Positions 50,221 to 58,211 of a stretch of 64,000 bases of DNA are shown in pieces. Positions within the stretch are counted from its first letter, which is position 1; every line of letters starts with the position of its first letter. The translations under genes and the position numbers were made by a program. The stretch lies in contig NZ_BMDB01000001.1 of the NCBI RefSeq assembly GCF_014635565.1, positions 744,001 to 808,000 of the forward strand. Reading direction: 5' to 3'. The notes under the pieces were generated by a model. It saw nothing but the letters and a program-made list of their open reading frames with translations. It did not search any database and was not told the DNA's origin. The DNA is from Phocicoccus schoeneichii. GTDB lineage: Bacteria; Bacillota; Bacilli; Staphylococcales; Salinicoccaceae.

Positions 50221-50538
50221 CTAGAACATTTGATAGCCGAGCTTTCTCAGATACTTAATTGACCAACCTGCAAGTAAGATTCCAATGAATCCAGCAAGCA
50301 AGATAATCACGTCAAACATCTGTATGTGAATGATGTTATCCAAAGCAACATTGAATGTTTCACTTGGATTTTTTATATAATCAATAGTTTCTACGCGGTC
50401 TACAATTAAGATTACGATGATTGGATAAATAAAAGCCATAATCCATGTCATGCGTAAAATCATATTCAATATAAAGCTAATTCCAAAGAATAAAACAAAG
50501 TATAACACGATAGAAATAAATACTTGAACAATATTCAA
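50221..50538 (-). CDS. yuiB: YuiB-like membrane protein
   Basis: A 105-residue protein with three membrane segments. It resembles B. subtilis YuiB in length, hydropathy and position between the M17 aminopeptidase and NADH dehydrogenase genes. The function is unknown. It precedes pepA by nine bases on the same strand, so the order of transcription is yuiB-pepA-thioesterase. Confidence 0.7.
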   Translation of the reverse strand: MNIVQVFISIVLYFVLFFGISFILNMILRMTWIMAFIYPIIVILIVDRVETIDYIKNPSETFNVALDNIIHIQMFDVIILLAGFIGILLAGWSIKYLRKLGYQMF

Positions 50539-50559
50539 AGTGTCACCTCTATGAAAAAA

Positions 50560-50585
50560 GCATGAGCATTATACAATACTCATGC
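50560..50585 (-). terminator. ndh terminator
   Basis: Stem GCATGAG-ATT/AAT-CTCATGC with ATAC loop, followed by TTTTTTC on the minus strand, between ndh and yuiB. Confidence 0.86.
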
Positions 50586-50595
50586 GATTTATAAA

Positions 50596-51807
50596 TTAAA
50601 ACATTTTACCTTTTGAGTATGCAAGAATCGCGCCACCAAGCATATATACAGAACGAGTGTCGATTACTTTCTTCATGAACGCTGCAAATTTACCTTTGAC
50701 AGGTTTGCCGTAAACGATTCCGATACCGTCTTTAGAACCTAATGAGCAAACCGTACCTTTATCATCATAAACAAATGCAGTAAGTTTTTCACCGTTTAAT
50801 TTGCGTTTGATGTTTTTCCCTAAGTGCTGACCAAGTTGCATTGCAATTTGTGCAGTTGTTGGATAAGGACGTGCATCTGGACCTTCACCATTCATAACTG
50901 CTGCAACGTCTCCGATTACGAAGATGTTGTCGTAACCTTCGATTGAAAGGTCAGGTTTTACAATAATTCGACCACGTTTAACGCCATCAAATGATTCTTC
51001 CATTAAACGTGAACCACGAACTCCTGCAGTCCAAATACGGTTATTTGCGTAAAGTTGTTCTTCTTTTTCTCCAACTTTAACAGTGAACCCTTTTTCATTT
51101 GCTGAAGTGATTGCAGTTCCAAGCATAAATTTAACGCCACGATCTTCAAGGAATTTTTGAGCGTAATCAACAAGTTCTTTAGGGAACATTGGTAACATAG
51201 ATGGCATTGCTTCAACACAAGTGATTTGTACTTTATTGTAGTCAATTCCAAGTTGTGCACATAATTCTGGTAACGTTTCAACTAACTCGCCAAGGTACTC
51301 GATACCTGTGAATCCAGCTCCACCAACAACGATAGAGAGGTCTTTTTCGTCGCCCGAAGTCAAGTAATTTTTGAAGTTTGCTTCCAATGATTCTCTTGCT
51401 TGTAAAGCATTTGTTGGATTCGTCATCACTTGAGCGTACTCTTCCATTCCTGTGATTCCAAATGTTTCTGATTCAAAACCAAGCGCAACTACAAGATAAT
51501 CGAAAGTAAATTCACCTTGTGTTGTTTCCACTGTTTTCTCGTCTTTGTTGATTTTGGTAACTTCAGCTACAATGAATTTTGTCTTCATGTTGTCTACTAC
51601 TTTTGAAATCGGATAAACACCGTCTTCCCAGTTGATTGAACCGGCAGCTGTTTCGTGTAACCACGTCGCTTCATAATGATATTCGTTCTTGTTGATAAGT
51701 GTAATATCTGCGTCTTGGAATCCAAGCTCTTTCTGTAAATTAACAACCGTTGATAGTCCTGCGTAACCAGCACCTAGAACAACGATTTTCTTTCTTTCAT
51801 AGCTCAT
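50596..51807 (-). CDS. ndh: Type II NADH dehydrogenase
   Basis: A 403-residue single-subunit NADH:menaquinone oxidoreductase bound to the inner face of the membrane, non-proton-pumping. FAD-binding [12 protein letters not shown] starts at residue 8, the NADH Rossmann motif is [15 protein letters not shown], and the second FAD motif is [10 protein letters not shown]. The quinone-site [10 protein letters not shown] and the amphipathic C-terminal helix are present. ATG 51807 (MSYERKK) is eight bases after GGGAG; a TTG five codons earlier overlaps the ribosome site. It has its own terminator. Confidence 0.95.
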   Translation of the reverse strand: MSYERKKIVVLGAGYAGLSTVVNLQKELGFQDADITLINKNEYHYEATWLHETAAGSINWEDGVYPISKVVDNMKTKFIVAEVTKINKDEKTVETTQGEFTFDYLVVALGFESETFGITGMEEYAQVMTNPTNALQARESLEANFKNYLTSGDEKDLSIVVGGAGFTGIEYLGELVETLPELCAQLGIDYNKVQITCVEAMPSMLPMFPKELVDYAQKFLEDRGVKFMLGTAITSANEKGFTVKVGEKEEQLYANNRIWTAGVRGSRLMEESFDGVKRGRIIVKPDLSIEGYDNIFVIGDVAAVMNGEGPDARPYPTTAQIAMQLGQHLGKNIKRKLNGEKLTAFVYDDKGTVCSLGSKDGIGIVYGKPVKGKFAAFMKKVIDTRSVYMLGGAILAYSKGKMF

Positions 51808-51861
51808 TTGCCCAACTCCCAAAATATTATAAATAATTACTAAATATGAACATAAAAAAAC

Positions 51862-51890
51862 CGCTAATATTTATCACTATAATATTAGCG
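51862..51890 (-). terminator. Terminator of the SufA-like gene
   Basis: Ten-bp stem CGCTAATATT/AATATTAGCG with nine-base loop and seven T after it on the minus strand. Confidence 0.85.
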
Positions 51891-51924
51891 TTTTCTAGCT
51901 ATTTAATCAAGGTATGTGACGATA

Positions 51925-52284
51925 TTAACATTGACTTGGCGTACCTTTTTTATTGTTTGTTCTAAATGATGCGCCGCAACCGCATGACAGACTTGCTAGT
52001 GGATTATCAATTGTAAATCCTCCACCGAGCAATGACTGTTTATAACCAATCACTGTACCGTCAACGACAGGGATATCATGCTGATCAATAATAAGCTTAA
52101 CACCGTAATATTCGAACTCGAGATCATTATCATTCTTCTTATCTTCAGCACTCATACCATATGTGAGACCTGTACAGCCGCCACCTTGTACTTTAAACCT
52201 TAAGTAGCCGCCTGCCATGTCGTTTTTCTCTAACATATCTTTAACTTCATATGCTGCTTCTTTTGTTAATGTAACCTGTGACAT
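51925..52284 (-). CDS. sufA: A-type Fe-S carrier protein (HesB/IscA/SufA family)
   Basis: A 119-residue A-type carrier. The three cluster-binding cysteines are C37 (GGGCTGLTYG) and C101 and C103 (SLSCGCGASFR). It accepts Fe-S clusters from the SUF scaffold and passes them on. The tail ends with an extra C119. Position near nfu and ndh is like B. subtilis yutM. It stands alone with its own terminator. Confidence 0.92.
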   Translation of the reverse strand: MSQVTLTKEAAYEVKDMLEKNDMAGGYLRFKVQGGGCTGLTYGMSAEDKKNDNDLEFEYYGVKLIIDQHDIPVVDGTVIGYKQSLLGGGFTIDNPLASLSCGCGASFRTNNKKGTPSQC

Positions 52285-52323
52285 TTCTTCACCCCACTCA
52301 ATTGTTATAACTATTATATCAAA

Positions 52324-52581
52324 TTAAAAATCTAAATACTTCTCATCGAACTCATCATCACGTTTGTCTAACTTCTTCTCTATTTTTTCGAGTAACTTGG
52401 TATTGTCTTTTGCAGATACAATCTGACCTTCGACAAGAGCAAATGCCATCTTGCTGCAGAGTCCACAGTTATTCGTGCATTCGTAATCCACACAGTCGAC
52501 ATCCATGCGATCCTCGAGTGCATCGTACACACCTTGTGTCCCTTTCTGCATATTTGCATTGCAAAACTCAATGAGTTTCAT
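52324..52581 (-). CDS. yuzB: YuzB family protein (DUF1450, UPF0349)
   Basis: An 85-residue small protein with a thioredoxin-like pattern and several cysteines (FCNAN near residue 7; DVDCVDYECTNNCGLC, residues 28-43). This cysteine spacing suggests metal or Fe-S binding or a thiol role, but no function is established. A hairpin terminator separates it from nfu upstream. GGTGGTATACT precedes the ATG. Confidence 0.85.
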   Translation of the reverse strand: MKLIEFCNANMQKGTQGVYDALEDRMDVDCVDYECTNNCGLCSKMAFALVEGQIVSAKDNTKLLEKIEKKLDKRDDEFDEKYLDF

Positions 52582-52599
52582 AGTATACCACCTAAAAAT

Positions 52600-52628
52600 A
52601 AAAACTAGAGAACGTCTCTCTAGTTTTT
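52600..52628 (-). terminator. nfu terminator
   Basis: Eleven-bp stem AAAAACTAGAG/CTCTAGTTTTT with a seven-base loop. It overlaps the nfu stop and is followed by TATTTTTAGG on the minus strand, so the U-tract is modest. Confidence 0.72.
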
Positions 52629-52869
52629 AGAATACCTGTTCGATTTCTACGAACCCAGGCACTTCTTCTAAAAGTGCACGTTCAATTCCTGCTTTTAACG
52701 TGATTGTAGAACTTGGGCAAGTACCGCAAGCACCAAGTAAACGTAACATAACGATACCGTCTTCAACAGCAACCAGTTCAACGTCTCCTCCGTCACGTAA
52801 AAGGAATGGGCGTAATTTATCTAAAACAGCGTCAACTTGTTCGTACATAGTGTCTTTTGTTAATGTCAT
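52627..52869 (-). CDS. nfu: Nfu-type Fe-S cluster carrier (NifU C-terminal domain)
   Basis: An 80-residue stand-alone NifU_C domain with the CxxC motif C48-G-T-C51 in [20 protein letters not shown]. It binds a 4Fe-4S cluster between two monomers and delivers it to enzymes such as aconitase. ATG 52869 is eight bases after GGAG; the longer GTG start lies next to the ribosome site. Divergent yuzD is the usual neighbour. Confidence 0.94.
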   Translation of the reverse strand: MTLTKDTMYEQVDAVLDKLRPFLLRDGGDVELVAVEDGIVMLRLLGACGTCPSSTITLKAGIERALLEEVPGFVEIEQVF

Positions 52870-52963
52870 TAATATCACTCCAAAACTATTATAAAGAAAT
52901 ATGTCTGTATATATATTATAATGGATTTACTGACAAAAATCTATCATCTGAAAGGAGTATTAC

Positions 52964-53281
52964 ATGAGTTACACAGTAAATGTTTATGGTCGTGACGTAA
53001 TTTGTGCATCATGTGTGAACGCACCGAGCTCAAAAGACACACATGATTGGTTAGATGCATTGTTCCAAAAGAAATTTCCTAATGAGGAAATCAAGGTGAA
53101 TTACATCGATATGGACAATGATACGAACCTCTCTGATTATGATCAGGAATTAATCGAACAAGTGAACAACGATGAGCTCTTCTATCCACTCGTAACAATC
53201 AACGACGAAATCGTACAAGATGGTTACGTACAATTAAAACCAATAATAAAATGGTTCGAAACTAAAGGTGTTACAGCATAA
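52964..53281 (+). CDS. yuzD: YuzD family thioredoxin-like protein (DUF1462)
   Basis: A 105-residue thioredoxin-fold protein with C-A-S-C in GRDVICASCVNAPSSKDT, followed by WLDALFQKKFP and YPLVTINDEIVQDGYV (the cis-proline region). YuzD is found beside nfu in Bacillus and Staphylococcus. A redox or Fe-S related role is suspected from context, but no activity is known. AAAGGAG precedes the ATG. Confidence 0.87.
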   Translation: MSYTVNVYGRDVICASCVNAPSSKDTHDWLDALFQKKFPNEEIKVNYIDMDNDTNLSDYDQELIEQVNNDELFYPLVTINDEIVQDGYVQLKPIIKWFETKGVTA

Positions 53282-53289
53282 AGTAAATG

Positions 53290-53326
53290 AAATCTCTCCC
53301 TATATATATGGGGAGAGATTTTTTAT
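53290..53326 (+). terminator. yuzD terminator
   Basis: Ten-bp stem AATCTCTCCC/GGGAGAGATT with AT-rich loop and T-tract, nine bases after yuzD. Confidence 0.9.
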
Positions 53327-53408
53327 TTTTAGTGATGTTGATTATTGTGCGTCAAACGCTCTCTTTTTCACCCGACTTTGTCGCACAAACCGACTACAAA
53401 CCAAAAAA

Positions 53409-53429
53409 ACATCCACTCAAAGTGGATGG
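53409..53429 (-). terminator. bioY terminator
   Basis: Eight-bp stem CATCCACT/AGTGGATG with CAA loop, followed by seven T on the minus strand. Confidence 0.88.
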
Positions 53430-53438
53430 TTCTAATTT

Positions 53439-53975
53439 CTAAGCATGCACGCCTCGACGTACAAGTACGCGCGAGAATGCGATCGTGCACACGGCTACTA
53501 TCAAGTCTTTTAAAATAAATGGTGTTACTGTGAATCCGATTGCTTTTGTAAGGTTCACTGGTGTCATCACCACATAGTTCATTACAAAATAAAAGTATAC
53601 TAAACCAATTGTAAATAATACGAGTACGCCAAGCGAAACAATCACTCCGCTCATAACTACACTGCGCTCTGGCTGAGCAGCAATCCCTGCAAACATTGCG
53701 AGTGGTAAGAATCCAAGTATAAACCCAAAGCTTGGGCTTACAATTGATGCAAATCCGCCACTTCCTCCTGCAAATACGGGTATTCCGATTAAACCAAGTA
53801 GTATGTATACACCGACACTCATGACTCCGTATCTTGGTCCAAGTAAACATCCTGCTAAAATCACCATCGGTGCTTGTAATGTAATCGGTACTGGACCAAT
53901 CGGGATGCTGATTTGTGCTGCAATAGCAATCAATGCTGCAAATAATGCGACTAAAATCAGTTGTTTTGTCTTCAT
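53439..53975 (-). CDS. bioY: Biotin transporter BioY
   Basis: A 178-residue ECF-type S component for biotin with six membrane spans. The family segments ISIPIGPVPITLQAPMVILAG, GVYILLGLIGIPVFAGGSGG and SPSFGFILGFLP are clear. The shared ECF module is not encoded here. A sigma-A promoter is visible upstream, but no BirA palindrome is evident, so biotin control cannot be claimed. Confidence 0.95.
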   Translation of the reverse strand: MKTKQLILVALFAALIAIAAQISIPIGPVPITLQAPMVILAGCLLGPRYGVMSVGVYILLGLIGIPVFAGGSGGFASIVSPSFGFILGFLPLAMFAGIAAQPERSVVMSGVIVSLGVLVLFTIGLVYFYFVMNYVVMTPVNLTKAIGFTVTPFILKDLIVAVCTIAFSRVLVRRGVHA

Positions 53976-54005
53976 TTAGATCTCCTTTTTAAACAATATG
54001 GAAAT

Positions 54006-54035
54006 ATCATAACAAAACTTTTATTCGGTGGTCAA
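54006..54035 (-). promoter_or_regulatory. bioY promoter
   Basis: Minus strand -35 TTGACC (54030-54035), 18-base spacer, -10 TATGAT (54006-54011), in the short gap after the DUF86 gene. Confidence 0.55.
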
Positions 54036-54043
54036 ACCACTAC

Positions 54044-54469
54044 TCATTCTTTGTCACTCATAAATGCAGTCACAGCTTGTGGATCCGTTTTAAAGAAGTG
54101 TTCCACATTTTTTTTGAAGTTCTGATACGCCGATAGATTCTCTTTAAACTCACTACGCATCGCTTCATGGTCGATTTGTTTATAATCACGAACAAGGGCA
54201 TTACGCCACTTAAACGTCGCCTCAAATTTACTAAAATCTGCTTCAGGAATCACTTTTTCATTCTTCATGATATCCATCACGTCTAAATAGTTCCCTGGAT
54301 CTCTTAAGATAAACGCATCGATAATCATGTTTCCAACGTCCACCGTTGCCTCAATCAGCATCTGACATACGCGCTCTAAGGCAAGTGTGTGATCTGTATC
54401 AATCTCCGTTGTCAAATACTCAATGTAATCCAATCTTCTTAGTAATAGGTCTTTATCTACAAAATACAT
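54044..54469 (-). CDS. DUF86 (HepT-like) protein lacking the catalytic histidine
   Basis: A 141-residue DUF86 protein similar in length and start (MYFVDKD) to B. subtilis YutE. HepT toxins of HepT-MntA systems use an R-x4-6-H-x-Y active site. Here the corresponding segment is R89-N-A-L-V-R94-D-Y96, so His is replaced by Arg. No MntA nucleotidyltransferase antitoxin is adjacent. It is therefore more likely a conserved chromosomal protein of other function than a working toxin. Confidence 0.82.
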   Translation of the reverse strand: MYFVDKDLLLRRLDYIEYLTTEIDTDHTLALERVCQMLIEATVDVGNMIIDAFILRDPGNYLDVMDIMKNEKVIPEADFSKFEATFKWRNALVRDYKQIDHEAMRSEFKENLSAYQNFKKNVEHFFKTDPQAVTAFMSDKE

Positions 54470-54545
54470 GTTGGTCCTCCAATTACATTCTTTACTAAAT
54501 AATATGATACCATAATGAAAGTAGACACGCCTTAGGAGGAGTATA

Positions 54546-54830
54546 GTGAAAAACGTTTATTTATATGACGATGAAGAAAATGGTGCCGTGAGATTCGTCG
54601 GCATCGCCGGAGACTATGGGCGTTATGACCTAACTGTCGTGCATACAACAAAATTTTTCGGTAAAACGCTCGTCTTGAATATGCAAAATAATAAATTTAG
54701 TATCATGGGTCCAGACGATTTAGAAGAACCTGGATACGTAGAATTCGCGCTCGGTCTAACTGAAGACCAAGCTCTTGAAGTAAAAGATTTCTTAAACCAA
54801 GTTCTATCCCCAGGCTGGTTCAGCGAATAA
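54546..54830 (+). CDS. DUF3055 family protein
   Basis: A 94-residue soluble protein with the look of the DUF3055 family of staphylococci and bacilli (RFVGIAGDYGRYDLTVVHT; YVEFALGLTEDQALEVKDFL). The start is GTG at 54546 after TAGGAGGAG. The function is unknown. It is divergent from the DUF86 gene and convergent with yutD. Confidence 0.78.
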   Translation: MKNVYLYDDEENGAVRFVGIAGDYGRYDLTVVHTTKFFGKTLVLNMQNNKFSIMGPDDLEEPGYVEFALGLTEDQALEVKDFLNQVLSPGWFSE

Positions 54831-54831
54831 A

Positions 54832-54865
54832 AATAAGCATGCGCCACCGTCGGCACATGCTTATT
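54832..54865. terminator. Bidirectional terminator between DUF3055 gene and yutD
   Basis: Ten-bp stem AATAAGCATG/CATGCTTATT with extra GC-rich pairing in the loop and T-rich flanks on both strands. Confidence 0.87.
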
Positions 54866-55214
54866 ATTTTTCTATAGATTCTTCTTTGGCGCTCGGGTTT
54901 TCATCTTTTAAACCGAGTGATTTTTGTTCAGCTTTAGACAATTTACGCAAGATAAAATACGCACATCCAAAGTTACAATACTCGAACAGATAGTCCTCAA
55001 TCGCACTGAATTTCTTATCTATATCTGTCTTTTTCTTATCATCTCTAAAAAATCCAGTGAGTCTTAACTTTTCGTAACCAATATCACCGACAATAAAATC
55101 ATACTTATTCAGTACTTCATTATATTTGTCTTTGAATTGTTCGATGTCAAATGCATCTCGATGCTCTTTGATGAGTTCAAAATGCATGTGCCCGACCGTA
55201 ATATATTTATTCAC
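54864..55214 (-). CDS. yutD: YutD family protein (DUF1027)
   Basis: A 116-residue soluble protein with the YutD core: [32 protein letters not shown] and the cysteine-containing [16 protein letters not shown]. The function is unknown; the gene follows lipA in Bacillus and Staphylococcus too. I place the start at GTG 55214, overlapping the lipA stop by eight bases. A start at the internal ATG (HMHFELI) is possible because the ribosome site GGTGAGG is rather distant. Confidence 0.78.
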   Translation of the reverse strand: MNKYITVGHMHFELIKEHRDAFDIEQFKDKYNEVLNKYDFIVGDIGYEKLRLTGFFRDDKKKTDIDKKFSAIEDYLFEYCNFGCAYFILRKLSKAEQKSLGLKDENPSAKEESIEK

Positions 55215-56127
55215 GGTTAAGTAACGCCTCACCTTGTTCTTGACGCGCACGTGCAGCAGCGTTTACTTGCTCGTCTGCGTGGTAGCTTGAACGTACCATT
55301 GGTCCCGCTTGGCAATGTTTGAATCCTTTTTCCATTGCGATTTTGCGCAGTTTACCGAACTCTAATGGAGAGTAGTATTTTTCTACCTTGATATGCTTTC
55401 TTGTCGGTTGTAAGTATTGACCAATTGTTAAGATATCAACGCCGTTCGCTAATAGGTCGTCCATTGTTTGCAAGATCTCTTCTTCAGTTTCCCCTAAACC
55501 AATCATGATGCTTGATTTTGTTGGAATTTCTGGGTAAAGCTCTTTACAATAACGAAGCATTTCTAAGCTTCTGTCGTATTTTGCTTTCGCACGTACTCTT
55601 GGTGTTAAACGCTCTACTGTTTCAATGTTATGGTTTAGAATGTCTGGTTTTGCATCCATCAATAATTTGATGTTTTCTTTATTACCATTAAAGTCGAACG
55701 GTAATACTTCTACAGTAGTATACGGGTTTTCTTCGCGCACACGTCTGATTGTTTCAGCGTACACTCCAGCACCGCCGTCACGTAAGTCGTCACGCGCAAC
55801 TGTTGTGATTACAACGTGTTTCAGATTCATTTTCTTAACTGACTCTGCAATACGACGTGGCTCATCCCAGTCCACTTCACTTGGAAGACCTGTTTTAATC
55901 GCACAGAAACGGCACGCACGTGTACATACTGAACCTAAGATCATGAATGTTGCAGTTCTTCTGTCTGCCCAACATTCGTGGATATTTGGACATCTTGCTT
56001 CTTCACATACTGTGTGCAAGTTTTCCGCACGCATCATTTTCTTTAAATCTGTATAGTTTTTGTTCGTATTAAGTTTGATTTTTAACCATTCTGGTTTTCT
56101 AAGAATTTCTTCACGCTTAGTTGCCAA
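55207..56127 (-). CDS. lipA: Lipoyl synthase
   Basis: A 306-residue radical-SAM enzyme that inserts two sulfurs into octanoyl groups on E2 and GcvH proteins. The auxiliary cluster cysteines are C41, C46 and C52 ([12 protein letters not shown]). The radical-SAM cluster is C68-x3-C72-x2-C75 (CTRACRFC). The closing Ser-containing [11 protein letters not shown] motif is intact. It depends on Fe-S delivery, fitting the nearby nfu, sufA and sufT. Confidence 0.97.
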   Translation of the reverse strand: MATKREEILRKPEWLKIKLNTNKNYTDLKKMMRAENLHTVCEEARCPNIHECWADRRTATFMILGSVCTRACRFCAIKTGLPSEVDWDEPRRIAESVKKMNLKHVVITTVARDDLRDGGAGVYAETIRRVREENPYTTVEVLPFDFNGNKENIKLLMDAKPDILNHNIETVERLTPRVRAKAKYDRSLEMLRYCKELYPEIPTKSSIMIGLGETEEEILQTMDDLLANGVDILTIGQYLQPTRKHIKVEKYYSPLEFGKLRKIAMEKGFKHCQAGPMVRSSYHADEQVNAAARARQEQGEALLNRE

Positions 56128-56209
56128 TTCTATCCCTACCCATCATTGTCATTTAGATTCATCATAACACAATTAACTGTTAATTTGTGGCCTTTTTGAA
56201 ATCGGTTTT

Positions 56210-57811
56210 CTATGCGCCAATAATTTCTTTTTTATCCTCAGTTGTAACCACCGGTTTGTACAGTGTTTTTATCAACACGAATAAGAGGATAAAGAGCACG
56301 ACGAACACGATGAGTGCCATCCCTGTTGATTCTGTGTATCCAACTGTAATGAATGATAGAAGTGAAATTGTCGCTGCAATTAATGCGTATGGAATTTGCG
56401 TCATCACATGTGTGATGTGGTCTGACCCAGATCCCGTTGATGATAGAATCGTTGAGTCTGAAATTGGTGAAACGTGGTCACCGAATACACCACCTGCGAG
56501 CACTGCCGCGATTGATGGTAAGAGTAACGTTGGTTCTTGTAATGTCACAACGATGTTACCTGCGATTGGTACTAAGATACCGAATGAACCCCATGACGTA
56601 CCTGTTGAAACTGCCATGATACATGCAACGATAAACACAATCGCTGGAATAAGTTGTGATGGAATATTTGAATTTTGTACCATCTCACCTAAGAGTGTTC
56701 CTGTTCCTAGTTCTCCAATTAATTCACCAGTCATCCACGCAAGTGTAAGAACTGTCATTGGTCCAAGCATTGCTAAGAATCCTTCTTTGAATCCTAAAAG
56801 CGTTGATTTTCCGGTAAATGATTTATCGTCTTTTGTGTATTTATAGTAGTAATAAATTGAAAGTAAAACTCCGATAATACCACCAAGAATCAGTGAGTGG
56901 GTGATAGAGTTATTTTCGATAATTGTGAGCGGATTTAAACTGCCACCCGCTTGAATACCTGTAATCGTCATACCAACGAGCACCCCGACTGCTAGACCGA
57001 TGAGCGGGACGATTAATGCCTCTTTTTGTGAGTATTTCGCGGTTGGTAGGTCTTCATCTTCAGTTAAATCCATGCCTTCGTCACGCAGAACGCCTGTTTT
57101 AAACGCACGCGTTTCTTCGCGGCGCATCCCAAAGATATCGAAGTTCGTAAAAATCACGATGAACATGAGTGTGAGAGCCGCAATACTGTAGAAGTTAAGC
57201 GGGATCATGTACATAAACGATTCGAACGGTGTGATGTGATTGAGCCCAGCTGCTATCAGTAGTGGTGCTGTAAGACCCATGATCGTTGCTCCCCACGATG
57301 AAATCGGGAAAATTACAGATACTGGTGATGCTGTTGTATCTACAAAGTACGCGAGTTTCGCGCGGGATACTCTGTATTTATCTGTTAAAGGTTTTGCAAC
57401 TTGACCTGTAATAATTGCACTGAAATAGTCGTCGATAAACACAATAACTCCAAGAATACCCGTTAAGAACGTTGCTCCGCGGCGCGTCGTAATTTTAGTG
57501 AGCGCCCAGTTTGTGAAGGCACGCGCACCCCCCGACATGCTCATGAATGCACTCATCACTCCGAGAAGTGCTAAGAAGATTAAGATATAGGCACTCCACG
57601 TATTGAGCCAGTTCCCTTCTATCATAAGACCAATGAATGCATCCCAGATTTTTTTAAGCGTACCTAAGATATCACCGTTCGTGATGACAAATGCACTTGT
57701 TAAAATACCAATGCCGAGACTTAAGTCCACGCGTTTTGTGATAAGGACAAGCAGTAACGTGAGTAACGGTGGAATCAGTGGCATATATGTCCAGTTTAAG
57801 AATGCTTCCAT
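56210..57811 (-). CDS. NhaC-family carrier under lysine riboswitch, probable lysine transporter
   Basis: A 533-residue membrane protein with about 12 spans of the NhaC/ArsB-NhaD superfamily (FTNWALTKITTRRGATFLTG, VIVFIDDYFSAIITGQV, SPVSVIFPISSWGA, MAVSTGTSWGSFGILVPIAG). Annotated relatives are called Na+/H+ antiporters, but the lysine riboswitch upstream indicates an amino-acid role. NhaC-type carriers linked to LYS elements (named LysW in comparative work) are predicted lysine transporters. The true start is ATG 57811 after AGGAGAG. The reading frame continues 72 codons upstream through the riboswitch, which is not coding. Confidence 0.88.
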   Translation of the reverse strand: MEAFLNWTYMPLIPPLLTLLLVLITKRVDLSLGIGILTSAFVITNGDILGTLKKIWDAFIGLMIEGNWLNTWSAYILIFLALLGVMSAFMSMSGGARAFTNWALTKITTRRGATFLTGILGVIVFIDDYFSAIITGQVAKPLTDKYRVSRAKLAYFVDTTASPVSVIFPISSWGATIMGLTAPLLIAAGLNHITPFESFMYMIPLNFYSIAALTLMFIVIFTNFDIFGMRREETRAFKTGVLRDEGMDLTEDEDLPTAKYSQKEALIVPLIGLAVGVLVGMTITGIQAGGSLNPLTIIENNSITHSLILGGIIGVLLSIYYYYKYTKDDKSFTGKSTLLGFKEGFLAMLGPMTVLTLAWMTGELIGELGTGTLLGEMVQNSNIPSQLIPAIVFIVACIMAVSTGTSWGSFGILVPIAGNIVVTLQEPTLLLPSIAAVLAGGVFGDHVSPISDSTILSSTGSGSDHITHVMTQIPYALIAATISLLSFITVGYTESTGMALIVFVVLFILLFVLIKTLYKPVVTTEDKKEIIGA

Positions 57812-57844
57812 TTTTATAAACTCTCCTATTTTTGTAATAAAAAA

Positions 57845-57872
57845 ACACAAGTACGATACGACGCACTTGTGT
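57845..57872 (-). terminator. Riboswitch-controlled terminator before the NhaC-type gene
   Basis: On the minus strand the stem ACACAAGTGCG/CGTACTTGTGT (11 pairs, one wobble) with loop TCGTAT is followed by seven T. It ends about 30 bases before the start codon and is the off-state of the lysine riboswitch. Confidence 0.92.
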
Positions 57873-57882
57873 GTTATGGCGT

Positions 57883-58034
57883 GTAGCGCATCAGTAAAAC
57901 TGACAGTACTTATCCTGTTAAGACAAGTCCCAGGGAAGCAGTTTTCCGGTGCTACCCTTCGGCACACGCCCCTTTCATAACCGATCCTCGCATGACTACT
58001 CCCGGAAACTACTGATGTTGTGTGCAACCTCTAC
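57883..58034 (-). promoter_or_regulatory. Lysine riboswitch (L box)
   Basis: The minus strand carries the L-box landmarks in order: GTAGAGGTTGC, CAGTAGT, GTTATGAAAGGGGC, GTGCCGAAG, CTGGGACTTG and ACTGTCA, closed by GTAG/CTAC and UGC/GCG. GATGCGC (57886-57892) next to P1 can pair with GTGCGTC (57860-57866) in the terminator arm, giving the antiterminator. The 385-base gap between the two flanking genes holds this leader and its promoter. Confidence 0.93.
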
Positions 58035-58053
58035 TTGTATTTAATTGACTATC

Positions 58054-58082
58054 ATTATACGAAAGAAATTGTGAGATGTCAA
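58054..58082 (-). promoter_or_regulatory. Consensus promoter of the lysine riboswitch transcript
   Basis: Minus strand TTGACA (58077-58082), 17-base spacer, TATAAT (58054-58059): a perfect sigma-A consensus about 20 bases before the aptamer. Confidence 0.92.
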
Positions 58083-58185
58083 AGAGGGGGTTCTAGGTCA
58101 GAATATATCCCTCCTCATCGCGCTGACGGGCGTATCATCACAGCAATATAAAACACACGCACATTCCAAGATACTACTAAATAAA

Positions 58186-58211
58186 AAAGAGACGCTCTAC
58201 AGCATCTCTTT
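58186..58211 (-). terminator. yunD-unit terminator overlapping the yunD stop
   Basis: Stem AAAGAGA-GCT/AGC-TCTCTTT with CTAC loop (one mismatch), then TTTTTTATTTAG on the minus strand. The yunD stop codon lies in the loop. Confidence 0.85.

Noticed and set aside
53368-53850. A 160-codon minus-strand frame over bioY, rich in Cys, Arg and Trp.
   Set aside because: It is the same strand in another frame of the clear BioY gene; the odd composition is that of a shifted frame, and it runs through the bioY terminator.
56187-56846. A 219-codon plus-strand frame opposite the NhaC-type gene.
   Set aside because: Antisense shadow of hydrophobic transporter sequence, with no start signals and no recognisable domain.
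57812-58027. A 72-codon N-terminal extension of the NhaC-type carrier.
   Set aside because: It translates the lysine riboswitch and terminator; the good ribosome site and membrane-protein start are at 57811.
58083-58185. Possible small RNA or extra operator between yunD and the lysine riboswitch promoter.
   Set aside because: Only a weak G-run/C-run complementarity (AGAGGGGG and CCCTCCT) is seen, with no promoter, terminator or frame attached.
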